55,482 nucleotides of DNA from CAKSHC01 sp045595395 (GCA_045595395.1 JAZOAH010000023.1:1-55482); one strand, 5' to 3'. Positions 8,375-16,836 are shown, counted from the stretch's first letter. Notes: a model not told the origin generated them from the sequence alone. Program-made: numbers and translations.

Positions 8375-9634
8375 ATGGCTATGACAATGACCCAAAAAAT
8401 ATTGGCCGCCCATGCGGGTCTGGACTCGGTCGAGGCCGGCCAGCTCATCCGTGCCAAGCTCGATATGGTGTTGGGCAACGATATCACCACCCCCGTCGCC
8501 ATCAACGAGTTTGAGAAGAACGGCTTCACCAAGGTCTTTGACAGATCCAAGATCTCCATGGTCATGGATCACTTTGTCCCCAATAAAGACATCAAGGCCG
8601 CCCAGCAGACCAAGCAGTGCCGCTGCTTTGCCTGCCGGCATGCCATTGAGAATTATTACGATGTCGGCGATATGGGCATCGAACACGCCCTGCTCCCCGA
8701 AAAAGGCTTAGTCGGCCCCAGCGATGTGGTCATCGGCGCCGATTCCCATACCTGCACCTATGGTGCGCTGGGTGCTTTCTCCACCGGTGTCGGCTCGACC
8801 GATATGGCCGCCGGCATGGCCACCGGCGAGGCCTGGTTCAAAGTCCCCTCGGCCATCAAATTCAATGTGATCGGTAAGCTTCAGCCCGGTTGCTCCGGTA
8901 AAGATGTTATTTTACATATCATCGGTAAGATCGGTGTCGACGGCGCCCTGTATAAGTCGATGGAGTTTGACGGGGACGGCCTGAAAAACCTCTCGATGGA
9001 TGACCGTCTGTGCATGGCCAACATGGCCATCGAGGCCGGTGCGAAAAACGGCATCTTCGCCGTCGATGAGATCACCCTGGCCTATTATAAAGAGCGAATG
9101 ACCCACCCCTACACCGTCTACGCCGCCGACCCCGACGCCGTCTATGATGAAGTCATTGACGTTGATCTGTCGAGTATCGAGCCGACCGTCGCCTGCCCCC
9201 ACCTGCCCGAAAACACTAAGAATGCGGCGGAACTTACTGAAGTTAAGATCGACCAGTGCGTCATCGGCTCTTGCACTAACGGTAGATTGTCCGACATGAA
9301 GGCCGCCGCCGACATCTTCAAGGATCACCATGTCGCCCCCGGTGTGCGCTGCATCATCATCCCGGCCACCCAGAAGATCTATCTGGAATGTATCAAGCTC
9401 GGCTATACCGAGATCTTTATCAACGCCGGCTGTGTCGTGTCCACCCCCACCTGCGGCCCTTGCCTGGGCGGCTATATGGGAATCCTCGCCGAGGATGAGG
9501 TGGCGGTAGCCACCACCAACCGCAACTTTGTCGGCCGTATGGGCCATGTCACCTCCAAGATCTATCTGGCCGGCCCCGAAACGGCGGCCGCTTCGGCCGT
9601 CAAGGGGTATATCACCGACCCCCGCAGCCTGTGA
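8375..9634 (+). CDS. leuC: 3-isopropylmalate dehydratase large subunit
   Basis: 419 residues, the length of the archaeal/Firmicute-type LeuC. It is an aconitase-family subunit holding a [4Fe-4S] cluster. Cluster cysteines appear in CVIGSCTNGR and in CGPCLGG, with ADSHTCTYGALGAFSTGVGSTD as the substrate loop region. It isomerises 2-isopropylmalate to 3-isopropylmalate together with LeuD. AAGGAG lies 9 bases before the ATG at 8375; two further ATG codons follow at once, so the exact start is uncertain by a few residues. It starts 3 bases after the leuA stop. Confidence 0.97.
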   Translation: MAMTMTQKILAAHAGLDSVEAGQLIRAKLDMVLGNDITTPVAINEFEKNGFTKVFDRSKISMVMDHFVPNKDIKAAQQTKQCRCFACRHAIENYYDVGDMGIEHALLPEKGLVGPSDVVIGADSHTCTYGALGAFSTGVGSTDMAAGMATGEAWFKVPSAIKFNVIGKLQPGCSGKDVILHIIGKIGVDGALYKSMEFDGDGLKNLSMDDRLCMANMAIEAGAKNGIFAVDEITLAYYKERMTHPYTVYAADPDAVYDEVIDVDLSSIEPTVACPHLPENTKNAAELTEVKIDQCVIGSCTNGRLSDMKAAADIFKDHHVAPGVRCIIIPATQKIYLECIKLGYTEIFINAGCVVSTPTCGPCLGGYMGILAEDEVAVATTNRNFVGRMGHVTSKIYLAGPETAAASAVKGYITDPRSL

Positions 9635-9647
9635 AAGGAGAAACGAA

Positions 9648-10148
9648 ATGATCGCACACGGTTTGGTACATAAATACGGCGATAATATCGATACCGATGT
9701 TATCATCCCCGCCCGCTATCTCAACACCGCCAATCATAAAGAACTGGCCGCCCACTGCATGGAGGATATCGACAAATCTTTTGTGTCTAAGGTCAAGAGC
9801 GGCGATATCATGGTCGGCGGCGCCAACTTCGGCTGCGGCTCCTCCCGTGAGCATGCCCCCATCGCCATCAAGGAATCGGGCATCTCGGTCGTCATTGCCG
9901 CCACCTTTGCCCGCATCTTCTATCGCAATTCCATTAACATCGGCTTGGCTATCTTAGAGTGTCCCGAAGCCTCCGAGAAGATCGAGGCCGGCGATGATGT
10001 GCAGGTCGATTTCAATACCGGCATCATCGTCAACCACACCAAGAACGAAACCTATAAGGCTCAGCCCTTCCCGCCCTTTATCCAGGAGATCATCCAGGCC
10101 GGCGGCCTGCTGGCCTCCATCGCCAAGAAGGAGGCGGCTCATGAATAA
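9648..10148 (+). CDS. leuD: 3-isopropylmalate dehydratase small subunit
   Basis: 166 residues, standard for the small-type LeuD. The start at 9648 has AAAGGAG 8 bases upstream and gives the family N-terminus (HGLVHKYGDNIDTDVIIPAR); a longer in-frame opening upstream lies inside leuC and is not used. The conserved FGCGSSREHAP segment forms part of the active site with LeuC. The gene's last codons overlap the first 8 bases of leuB, indicating translational coupling. Confidence 0.97.
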   Translation: MIAHGLVHKYGDNIDTDVIIPARYLNTANHKELAAHCMEDIDKSFVSKVKSGDIMVGGANFGCGSSREHAPIAIKESGISVVIAATFARIFYRNSINIGLAILECPEASEKIEAGDDVQVDFNTGIIVNHTKNETYKAQPFPPFIQEIIQAGGLLASIAKKEAAHE

Positions 10149-11211
10149 GATCATTGCCCTGCTCCCCGGTGACGGCATCGGCCCCGAGATCGTAAACGAG
10201 GCGGTCAAGGTCCTCTCGGCCGTTGCCGAGAAATTCGGCCACCATTTTGCTTATCGCACCGTCGATATCGGCGGCTGCTCTATCGACAAATTCGGCGTCC
10301 CCATCACCGATGAGGGCATGCAAATCTGCAAGGAGTCGGACAGCGTCCTGCTCGGCGCCGTCGGCGGCCCCAAGTGGGATAACGTCGATCCCTCCATCCG
10401 TCCCGAGAAGGCACTGCTTGCCGTTCGCAAGGAATTAGGATTGTTTGCTAATTTGCGCCCCACCAAGCTGTTCCCCCAGCTGGCCGACGCTTCCCCCCTG
10501 AAAAAGGAGATCGTCGGAGGAGGCATCGACCTGCTCATCGTGCGTGAACTGACTGGCGGTGTCTATTTCGGCGATCGTGAGACCAAAGAGGTGGACGGTG
10601 AATGGAAAGCGGTGGATATCATGCCCTATGCCGAGCACGAGATCGAGCGCATCGGGCGTGTCGCCTTTGAAACGGCGCAAAAACGCCGTGGCAAACTCCA
10701 TTCGGTCGATAAGGCCAATGTGCTGGACACCTCCAGACTTTGGCGCAAGACCATGCACCGCCTGGCCGAAGAGTACCGTGATGTCGAATATAACGACATC
10801 CTGGTCGACAACACGGCCATGCAACTCATTAAGAATCCCACTCAGTTTGATGTTATCGTCACCGAAAATATGTTCGGCGATATTCTCTCGGATGAAGCGT
10901 CTATGCTCACCGGCTCGATCGGCATGATGCCCTCGGCCTCCCTGTCGAGCGGTACGCTCGGCATGTACGAGCCCATCCACGGCTCAGCCCCCGATATTGC
11001 CGGACAGGATATGGCCAACCCCATCGGCACGATTCTCTCTGCGGCCATGATGCTGCGCTATTCTTTTGATATGCCGGCCGAGGCCGACGCCATCGAAGCG
11101 GCAGTCAATGCCGTGCTCGATGCGGGCCTGCGCACCGCCGATATCTGGCAGGAAGGCTTCACAAAAGTCGGCTGCGCCGCCATGGGCGATGCTGTTGTTG
11201 AGGCGCTGTGA
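10141..11211 (+). CDS. leuB: 3-isopropylmalate dehydrogenase
   Basis: 356 residues, standard for LeuB. It oxidises and decarboxylates 3-isopropylmalate to 4-methyl-2-oxopentanoate with NAD+. Seen are the N-terminal LLPGDGIGPEIV, the RELTGGVYFG segment, the catalytic Lys/Asp region LVDNTAMQLIKNP with the TENMFGDILSDEAS motif, and the NAD-binding EPIHGSAPDIAG. The ATG at 10141 overlaps the leuD stop, and AAGGAGG is located a few bases upstream inside leuD. It is the last enzyme gene of the branched-chain pathway here; no transaminase is in the window. Confidence 0.97.
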   Translation: MNKIIALLPGDGIGPEIVNEAVKVLSAVAEKFGHHFAYRTVDIGGCSIDKFGVPITDEGMQICKESDSVLLGAVGGPKWDNVDPSIRPEKALLAVRKELGLFANLRPTKLFPQLADASPLKKEIVGGGIDLLIVRELTGGVYFGDRETKEVDGEWKAVDIMPYAEHEIERIGRVAFETAQKRRGKLHSVDKANVLDTSRLWRKTMHRLAEEYRDVEYNDILVDNTAMQLIKNPTQFDVIVTENMFGDILSDEASMLTGSIGMMPSASLSSGTLGMYEPIHGSAPDIAGQDMANPIGTILSAAMMLRYSFDMPAEADAIEAAVNAVLDAGLRTADIWQEGFTKVGCAAMGDAVVEAL

Positions 11212-11897
11212 TGCTGGACTCGTTATTTGAGCGGTACGACTGTCTGCTCATTCTCGATACCGAAACATCGGGACTGAACTTCAAAACCGATCAGATCATC
11301 GAGTTGGCCGCCATCAAGCTGGTCAAGAGGGACGGCCAGATCGTGATTGCCGATCAGATAGATGAGTTTATCCGCCTGCCGGATGGCCAGCGGCTCGACC
11401 CCAAGATCGTCGAACTGACCCACATCACCGACGAGATGCTGCAAACGCAGGGTCTGTCAGAGGGTGAGGTGTTGGGACGACTGGTCAAGATGTACGCCGG
11501 CGAGCGGGCCTTGATCGTTGCCTACAACGCCCATTTTGATCTGAGCTTTCTCTACTACTCCCTGGCTCGCCATAGTCTGGCCGCCGCCCTCAAGGGGGTG
11601 CAGATGCTCGATGCGTTGACCGTCTATAAGGATCGTCATGATTATCCGCACAAGCTGGAAAATGCCATCGTCCAGTATGCCCTGCAGGACAAGGTGGTCA
11701 ACTCCCACCGTGCCATCGACGATACCCTCGCCCTCAAAGAGGTGCTCATCGCCATGGAGCAAGAGCTGCCCGACCTGCACCGCTATCTGAACCTGTTCGG
11801 CTACAACCCCAAATTCGGGGTAAGTGGCGCTCGCATCTCCTCGGTCACCTACAAGCCTCAGCACTACAACGACCCCGTCAAACTCTATAACAAATAA
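11211..11897 (+). CDS. DnaQ-like DEDDh 3'-5' exonuclease
   Basis: 228 residues. An RNase T/DnaQ-type exonuclease fold is shown by Exo I LILDTETSG (D16, E18), Exo II around NAHFDLSFLY, and Exo III SHRAIDDTLAL with the His and Asp of the DEDDh class. It is close in size to the PolC/DnaQ-like stand-alone exonucleases of Firmicutes; the exact substrate is unknown. The ATG overlaps the leuB stop (TGATG), so it is expressed as the last cistron of the leu operon even though its function looks unrelated. A GTG one codon earlier is an alternative start. A weak hairpin follows. Confidence 0.88.
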   Translation: MLDSLFERYDCLLILDTETSGLNFKTDQIIELAAIKLVKRDGQIVIADQIDEFIRLPDGQRLDPKIVELTHITDEMLQTQGLSEGEVLGRLVKMYAGERALIVAYNAHFDLSFLYYSLARHSLAAALKGVQMLDALTVYKDRHDYPHKLENAIVQYALQDKVVNSHRAIDDTLALKEVLIAMEQELPDLHRYLNLFGYNPKFGVSGARISSVTYKPQHYNDPVKLYNK

Positions 11898-11901
11898 AAA
11901 T

Positions 11902-11930
11902 TGCCCGGAAGATCATTTTTCGGGCATTCT
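11902..11930 (+). terminator. Weak terminator-like hairpin after the branched-chain operon
   Basis: TGCCCG and CGGGCA form a 6-bp stem around an A/T-rich loop, 4 bases after the exonuclease stop, followed by a poor T-stretch. It may end the ilv-leu transcript, though the stronger hairpin at 12012-12038 could do so as well. Confidence 0.4.
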
Positions 11931-12011
11931 TGTACAAAGTTCGCCTTCGCTACGGCTCGGACTGTCATTCACTACCGACCCTTCGAGCCCTGTACATTTT
12001 TATAGAAAAAA

Positions 12012-12038
12012 CACGGCATCCCATAAAGGGATGCCGTG
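12012..12038. terminator. Bidirectional terminator hairpin beside tRNA-Val
   Basis: An 11-bp perfect stem (CACGGCATCCC pairing with GGGATGCCGTG, loop ATAAA). On the minus strand it is followed by a run of T, so it ends the tRNA-Val transcript; on the plus strand CCTTTTC follows, so it may also stop read-through from the leu operon. Confidence 0.8.
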
Positions 12039-12045
12039 CCTTTTC

Positions 12046-12121
12046 TGGTGGTCTGTACAGGGCTCGAACCTGTGACCCCATCGATGTGAACGATGTGCTC
12101 TACCAACTGAGCTAACAGACC
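12046..12121 (-). tRNA. tRNA-Val, anticodon CAC
   Basis: A full 76-base cloverleaf is readable on the minus strand. The 7-bp acceptor is GGTCTGT with ACAGACC, discriminator A, and CCA is encoded. The D-arm holds AGCTCAGTTGGTAGAGC, the anticodon stem is CATCG/CGATG with loop TTCACAT giving anticodon CAC (codon GUG), and the T-arm contains GGTTCGAGCC. All stems pair. A strong promoter lies upstream and a hairpin terminator downstream, so it is a single-gene transcription unit. Confidence 0.97.
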
Positions 12122-12131
12122 GAGTATTGTC

Positions 12132-12160
12132 ATTGTACCACTATGTCGGGTGAATGTCAA
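12132..12160 (-). promoter_or_regulatory. Sigma-A promoter for tRNA-Val
   Basis: On the minus strand TTGACA (12155-12160) is separated by 17 bases from TACAAT (12132-12137), with a TG before the -10. It ends 10 bases before the mature tRNA 5' end, as expected for a stable-RNA promoter. Confidence 0.85.
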
Positions 12161-12204
12161 GGAAAAAACGGGGAAAAATAGGGAGGAAAAAGGAGGTTTT
12201 TCCC

Positions 12205-12360
12205 ATGGAAAACAGACAAAAACAGGCGAAAAAAGCGCAAAAAAGGGACAAAAAAGAACTGGAAACTCCCTTTCTCTCCCCGCAGACCGATCCGTTTGGT
12301 AGTTACACCGGCCGTCCGATGGACGGTGAAGTGCCGGTGCAGGATGTCGACGATCTATAA
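12205..12360 (+). CDS. Small acidic-tailed protein preceding the Mn catalase
   Basis: 51 residues from the ATG at 12205, which has AAGGAGG about 10 bases upstream. The N-terminal half is very basic and Gln/Lys-rich (MENRQKQAKKAQKRDKKELE), the C-terminal half is acidic with DPFGSYTGRP and PVQDVDDL. No known domain is recognised. It starts a two-gene unit with the Mn catalase 11 bases downstream, much as small CotJA/CotJB-type coat proteins precede CotJC, but the sequence is not clearly CotJA. I infer a partner or adaptor of the catalase. The second catalase copy at 53.7 kb lacks this gene. Confidence 0.7.
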   Translation: MENRQKQAKKAQKRDKKELETPFLSPQTDPFGSYTGRPMDGEVPVQDVDDL

Positions 12361-12371
12361 GGAGGAAGCCA

Positions 12372-13034
12372 ATGTTTAAGCATGAAAAGATGTTGTTCCA
12401 CCCGGTCGAGGTGGAAGGGCCGAACCCGCACTATGCCGTGCTGCTGCAGGAGCAGCTGGGCGGCTGCAACGGCGAGATGAAGGCGGCCATGCAGTATATG
12501 TCGCAGAGCTTTCGCATCAAAGACCCCGCCATCAAGGATCTGTTCCTCGACATTGCCGCCGAGGAGCTGGGTCACATGGAGATGGTGGCGCAGACCATCA
12601 ATCTGCTCAACGGTCACGATCTGGACGCCCGTGCCGTGGATGGAGGCAGCATTCAGGCGCATGTCGTGCTGGGACTTAATCCCGGTCTGACCAACGCTTC
12701 GGGCTATTCCTGGACGGCCGACTATGTCACCGTGACCGGCGACCTGTGCGCCGACCTGCTGGCCAATATCGCTTCCGAGCAGCGAGCCAAGGTCACCTAT
12801 GAATATCTGTACCGCCAGATCCAGGATAAAAAGGTGCGGGAGACCATCGACTTTCTGCTCAACCGTGAAGAGGCGCACAACCAGATGTTCCGTGATGCCT
12901 TTAACACCGTGCAAAACAGCGGCTCCAATCAGGACTTCGGCACCACTAAGGCGGCCAAGATGTATTTCTCCTTGTCCGACCCCGGCCCGAACGTCTTCGC
13001 CGGCAATGAGGTATCGGCACCAAAATTCAACTAA
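12372..13034 (+). CDS. Manganese catalase / CotJC family protein, copy 1
   Basis: 220 residues, four-helix ferritin-like fold of the manganese catalase family, shorter than classical Mn catalases (about 270) and closer to spore coat CotJC. Candidate di-Mn ligands lie in IAAEELGHMEMV and NREEAHNQMF, with earlier glutamates in EQLGGCNGEMKAAMQY. It probably disproportionates hydrogen peroxide, useful in an anaerobe or in a spore coat. RBS AAGGAGG is clear. It is about 85-90 percent identical by eye to the protein encoded at 53699-54361 on the minus strand. A strong terminator follows. Confidence 0.88.
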   Translation: MFKHEKMLFHPVEVEGPNPHYAVLLQEQLGGCNGEMKAAMQYMSQSFRIKDPAIKDLFLDIAAEELGHMEMVAQTINLLNGHDLDARAVDGGSIQAHVVLGLNPGLTNASGYSWTADYVTVTGDLCADLLANIASEQRAKVTYEYLYRQIQDKKVRETIDFLLNREEAHNQMFRDAFNTVQNSGSNQDFGTTKAAKMYFSLSDPGPNVFAGNEVSAPKFN

Positions 13035-13040
13035 CGGCTA

Positions 13041-13074
13041 AAAGGTTGATGCACGGCATCAACCTTTTTCTTTT
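13041..13074 (+). terminator. Rho-independent terminator after Mn catalase
   Basis: A 12-bp stem AAAGGTTGATGC / GCATCAACCTTT with a 3-base loop, running into TTTTTCTTTTG. It separates the catalase unit from the TraX-like gene. Confidence 0.9.
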
Positions 13075-13077
13075 GTC

Positions 13078-13106
13078 TTGACAAATGCCGTGAAATTTGA
13101 AACAAT
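13078..13106 (+). promoter_or_regulatory. Promoter placing the start site at the TraX-like ATG
   Basis: TTGACA (13078-13083), 17 bases, AACAAT (13101-13106). A start about 7 bases after the -10 falls on the ATG at 13113, and no Shine-Dalgarno sequence exists between them, so the mRNA would be leaderless. Confidence 0.6.
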
Positions 13107-13112
13107 AAGAAC

Positions 13113-13778
13113 ATGAGTAGTTTTGTATTAAAAATCATTGCCTGCCTGACCATGCTGGTCGACCACGCCGCCGTGGTCTTTGCCGCCGACCTGCCCGATA
13201 GCGCCTATACCCTGATGCGGTGTGTCGGTCGGCTGGCCTTTGTCATTTTCTGCTTTTTTATCGCCGAGGGCTTTGTCCATACCCGCCATCGCCCGACCTA
13301 TGCCCTGCGGCTGGGTCTGTTTGCCCTGATCAGCGAGATTCCCTTTGATCTGGTCTGCTTGGGGCGGGTCATGGCTCTGTCCCATCAAAATGTCTATCTT
13401 ACCCTGCTGCTTGGCCTGCTGGGTATCTGGGCCTGGGATCACTTCAAAAATAAGAATCTTTCCTATCTTGGCCTTGCTGGTTTACTGGGGTGCGCCATGG
13501 CGGCCGAATGGCTGAGTACCGATTACGGTGCGGGCGGCGTGGCGCTGATCGCCGTGATGTATGTGTTGCGTGAGCACAAACTATGGCAGGGCTTGGGCGT
13601 GTTGGCCGTTTTGATCGGCATGACGGCGGTCAGTGCTCCTACGCAGCTGCTCGGCTTTGGCGGCTGGCTGCTGTGCCTGGCCTATAACGGCCGGCGAGGG
13701 TCGAGGCTTAAGTACATCTTCTATCTGTTTTATCCGTTGCATCTGCTGTTATTGTGGGCGATGCGGAGCATGCTATAA
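13113..13778 (+). CDS. TraX family membrane protein
   Basis: 221 residues, almost wholly hydrophobic with about six predicted membrane segments. The early MLVDHAAVVF, GRLAFVIFCFFIAEGF and FALISEIPFDL are the recognisable features of TraX, first known from F-pilin N-acetylation and widespread as chromosomal membrane acyltransferase-like proteins in Firmicutes. The chromosomal role is unknown; surface or cell-wall acylation is a reasonable guess. There is no ribosome binding site before the ATG and a promoter sits immediately upstream, suggesting leaderless translation. It is 27 bases ahead of the MFS transporter and may be co-transcribed with it. Confidence 0.85.
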   Translation: MSSFVLKIIACLTMLVDHAAVVFAADLPDSAYTLMRCVGRLAFVIFCFFIAEGFVHTRHRPTYALRLGLFALISEIPFDLVCLGRVMALSHQNVYLTLLLGLLGIWAWDHFKNKNLSYLGLAGLLGCAMAAEWLSTDYGAGGVALIAVMYVLREHKLWQGLGVLAVLIGMTAVSAPTQLLGFGGWLLCLAYNGRRGSRLKYIFYLFYPLHLLLLWAMRSML

Positions 13779-13805
13779 CTAGGATGATAAAGGAGAATAG
13801 TGAAT

Positions 13806-15092
13806 ATGCATAAAGAAAAGATCGGGGGCAGAATGTGGACGGTTCTGATCCTCTTCGGGCTGATCGGCCAGCTGGCCTGGACGCTCGAAAATATGTATTT
13901 CAACGTCTTTGTTTATAACGTGTTTGGCGCTTCGTCCGAGATGATCGCCACCATGGTGGCAGCCTCAGCGGCCACGGCCACCGTTACCACCCTGCTCATG
14001 GGTGCTCTGTCCGACCGGGTGGGGCGGCGTAAGCTCTTTATCTGCGCCGGCTATATTCTGTGGGGACTGACCGTCTGCGCCTTTGCCTTTTTGTCGATCG
14101 AGAATCTGTCGGCTGTAGTCCCGGCTGCCTCGGTCGGCCTGGTCGGCTCGGTGCTGGTCATTATTCTTGATTGCGTTATGACCTTCTTTGGCTCGACCGC
14201 CAATGACGCCGCCCTCAACGCCTATATCACCGACCGCATCTCGCCGGCCGGCCGAGGCAAGACCGAGGGCGTGCTGTCGGTGCTGCCGCTGCTGTCCATG
14301 CTCATCGTTTTCGGCGGCTTTGATTCCATGACCGTCAACGGGCAATGGAAGGAGTTTTTCCTCATCTTCGGCGGCCTCACCGTGTTGGTCGGCATCCTGG
14401 GCATCTTCCTGATCCGAGAGCCGCAGGCAACACCAAATAAGAATAATTCCTATTTTGCCGATCTGTTTTACGGCTTCCGTCCCACGGTCATCAAGGAAAA
14501 TGTTGATCTGTATCTGGCGCTGGCGGCCTTTGCCGTCTTTTCGATCGCCATGCAGGTGCATTATCCCTATCTGATCATTTATATGCAGAGTTATCTGAAA
14601 TTTGATAATTATGCGTTGGCATTGGGCATTGTGCTGATCGCAGCCAGTCTGATCAGTGTGCTGGCCGGACGGTGGATGGAAAAGGTAGGGCGGATCCCCT
14701 TCTTTATCGGGTCGGCCGTTGTGCTGGCCGTCGGACTTGTGTTGATGTATGTCATGCGGGAGTTTTGGCTGGTGGTCATGGCCGGCATTGTGATGATGTC
14801 GGGCTATCTGACGGTGACGGCCGCCGGCAACGCCATCGTGCGGGATGCTACACCCAAGGGCAAGGCTGGTATGTTCCAGGGAATTCGTATGATCTTTTAT
14901 GTGCTTGTCCCGATGGTGACAGGCCCTTATATCGGTGCGGCTGTCATTGCAAACAGCGGGCAGACCTATACCGATCTGGGCCAGGTCAAGCAGGTGCCCA
15001 CCCCCGAGATCTTCCTGGCAGCAGCCATCTGCATGCTGTTGTTGGCCGTGCCGGTCTTCTTTATTCTTCGGAGGAAAACACATGGAAAATAA
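13806..15092 (+). CDS. Major facilitator superfamily transporter, probably for sugars
   Basis: 428 residues with about 12 hydrophobic segments. The loop between helices 2 and 3 carries the MFS signature GALSDRVGRRKLF. The start ATG at 13806 has AAAGGAG 10 bases upstream; a GTG two codons earlier is too close to the RBS. The gene overlaps the following GH2 glycosidase by 11 bases, so the two are translationally coupled, which suggests uptake of the glycoside or oligosaccharide that the enzyme cleaves. No substrate can be named from sequence alone. Confidence 0.88.
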   Translation: MHKEKIGGRMWTVLILFGLIGQLAWTLENMYFNVFVYNVFGASSEMIATMVAASAATATVTTLLMGALSDRVGRRKLFICAGYILWGLTVCAFAFLSIENLSAVVPAASVGLVGSVLVIILDCVMTFFGSTANDAALNAYITDRISPAGRGKTEGVLSVLPLLSMLIVFGGFDSMTVNGQWKEFFLIFGGLTVLVGILGIFLIREPQATPNKNNSYFADLFYGFRPTVIKENVDLYLALAAFAVFSIAMQVHYPYLIIYMQSYLKFDNYALALGIVLIAASLISVLAGRWMEKVGRIPFFIGSAVVLAVGLVLMYVMREFWLVVMAGIVMMSGYLTVTAAGNAIVRDATPKGKAGMFQGIRMIFYVLVPMVTGPYIGAAVIANSGQTYTDLGQVKQVPTPEIFLAAAICMLLLAVPVFFILRRKTHGK

Positions 15093-16797
15093 ATTATATA
15101 CCAACTATACCCCCGACGAGCTGCCGCTGGCCGAGTATCCCCGCCCGCAGCTGCGCCGTGACAGTTTTTTGTGCCTAAACGGCCGCTGGGACTATGCCAT
15201 CACCGAGGGCGAACGCCCCAACTATTATGACGGCACCATTCTTGTTCCCTTTTCGCCCGAAGCGCCGCTGTCGGGTGTTGAGCGCATACTGGAGCCCCAT
15301 CAGACCCTGTGGTATCATCGCTGCTTTGTCCTGCCCGACGGTTTTATGAAGGATCGGCTGATCCTGCATTTCGGTGCGGTGGATCAGTGCTGCACCGTCT
15401 ATCTCAACGGTCAGACGGTCGGCAGCCATGAGGGCGGCTATCTGCCCTTTGCCCTGGATGTGACCGATGCGCTGGAGGAGGAAAACGATCTGCTCGTGCA
15501 GGTGCGTGACTATGCCGATACCTCCTATTATTCGACCGGCAAGCAGCGTCATAAACGTGGCGGCATCTGGTATACCCCCCAGTCTGGTATATGGGGCACC
15601 GTCTGGTGCGAAAGCGTGCCGACCGACTATATTCAAAAGCTGCGCATCACGCCGCTGTATGATATCGGTGCGGTGCGGGTCGATGTGACCACCTCCTTGT
15701 CCAGTCCCGTCTATGTCGAGGTGCTCGATGGCCAAGCGGTGGTGGCCAAGGGCGCAGCCATCGGCAGCGCCGTGCTGGACATACCGAAGTTTAAAAGTTG
15801 GAGTCCCGATGAGCCGTTTTTGTATGGGCTGCGCCTGTCGGGCGAGTTTGATATGGTGGAAAGCTATTTCGGTATGCGGAAAAGCTATGTGGCCAAGGAC
15901 AACCTTGGCGTTCCCCGCCTCTTCCTCAACGATCGGCCGCTGTTTCACAACGGATTGCTTGATCAGGGCTACTGGCCCGACGGCTTGTATACCCCGCCGA
16001 CCGAGCAGGCCATCGTCGATGAGCTGACGGCCGTCAAAGAGTTGGGATTCAATATGCTGCGCAAGCATATCAAGGTCGAGCCGCTGCGCTGGTACTATCA
16101 TTGCGATCGGCTGGGGCTGATGGTGTGGCAGGATATGCCCTGCGGTTGCACCAAGCCGGTCGACACCATCCGATATGCCCTGCTCCCCACTCTGGGCCTG
16201 CGACGCAAGAAAGATAGGAATTATTCCTTTTTTGGGCGTACCGATGCCCGTGGCCGAGCCTTTGCCGAGCAGGAGATGCTGGATCTGGTGGGACTGCTGT
16301 ATAACAGCCCGAGCGTAGTGCTGTGGGTGCCCTTTAATGAGGGCTGGGGGCAGTTTGATTCGATCCGTATCGGTCAGGCTATCCGCAAGATGGATGATAC
16401 CCGACCCATTGACCTTGCCAGCGGCTGGTTTGATCAGGGCGGTGGCGATCTTAACAGTCGGCACATCTATTTCACCAAGGTGGCCATCAAGCCCGACGGG
16501 CGGGTAAGCGCCGTGACCGAGTTCGGCGGCTATGCGCTGGCCGTCGAGGGACACACCTGGGGAGAACGGGGATTTGGCTATCGTGGGTATAAGAATAAGG
16601 AAGAATTGACAGCGGCCTACACACGGCTGTATGAGGAGCAGATCATCCCGCAAATGAAGGAAGGCTTGGCGGCGGCAGTATACACACAGTTGACGGATGT
16701 CGAGGATGAATTAAACGGTCTGTATACTTATGACCGTAAAATATGCAAAATCTCCGAAAAAACGATAAAAACTATCAATAATCGACTGAAATATTGA
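15082..16797 (+). CDS. Glycoside hydrolase family 2 enzyme, short form
   Basis: 571 residues starting at the ATG after GGAGG inside the end of the MFS gene. Domain order is an N-terminal jelly-roll sugar-binding domain (LNGRWDYAI, YHRCFVLP, VYLNGQTVGSHEGGY), a short Ig-like domain, and a TIM barrel. The acid/base is probably E420 in FNEGWGQFD and the nucleophile E480 in VTEFGGY. No signal peptide is seen, so it acts in the cytoplasm on an imported substrate. Beta-galactosidase, beta-glucuronidase and beta-mannosidase are all possible within GH2; the short length and divergent active-site surroundings prevent a choice. Coupling to the MFS gene supports joint uptake and cleavage. Confidence 0.85.
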   Translation: MENKLYTNYTPDELPLAEYPRPQLRRDSFLCLNGRWDYAITEGERPNYYDGTILVPFSPEAPLSGVERILEPHQTLWYHRCFVLPDGFMKDRLILHFGAVDQCCTVYLNGQTVGSHEGGYLPFALDVTDALEEENDLLVQVRDYADTSYYSTGKQRHKRGGIWYTPQSGIWGTVWCESVPTDYIQKLRITPLYDIGAVRVDVTTSLSSPVYVEVLDGQAVVAKGAAIGSAVLDIPKFKSWSPDEPFLYGLRLSGEFDMVESYFGMRKSYVAKDNLGVPRLFLNDRPLFHNGLLDQGYWPDGLYTPPTEQAIVDELTAVKELGFNMLRKHIKVEPLRWYYHCDRLGLMVWQDMPCGCTKPVDTIRYALLPTLGLRRKKDRNYSFFGRTDARGRAFAEQEMLDLVGLLYNSPSVVLWVPFNEGWGQFDSIRIGQAIRKMDDTRPIDLASGWFDQGGGDLNSRHIYFTKVAIKPDGRVSAVTEFGGYALAVEGHTWGERGFGYRGYKNKEELTAAYTRLYEEQIIPQMKEGLAAAVYTQLTDVEDELNGLYTYDRKICKISEKTIKTINNRLKY

Positions 16798-16806
16798 TTT
16801 TTATAG

Positions 16807-16836
16807 TTGACAGACGGGCTTGAATAGTTATATAAT
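16807..16836 (+). promoter_or_regulatory. Promoter of the PerR/Fur-type gene
   Basis: TTGACA (16807-16812), 18-base spacer, TATAAT (16831-16836). The A/T-rich spacer and -10 contain TTATATAATAAT, a possible weak Per/Fur-like half site, but no full inverted repeat is present. Confidence 0.75.

Noticed and set aside
11..11211. T-box or leucine leader attenuator inside the ilv-leu operon
   Set aside because: All intergenic gaps are 2-31 bases, too short for one. Any leader would be upstream of ilvB, outside the window.
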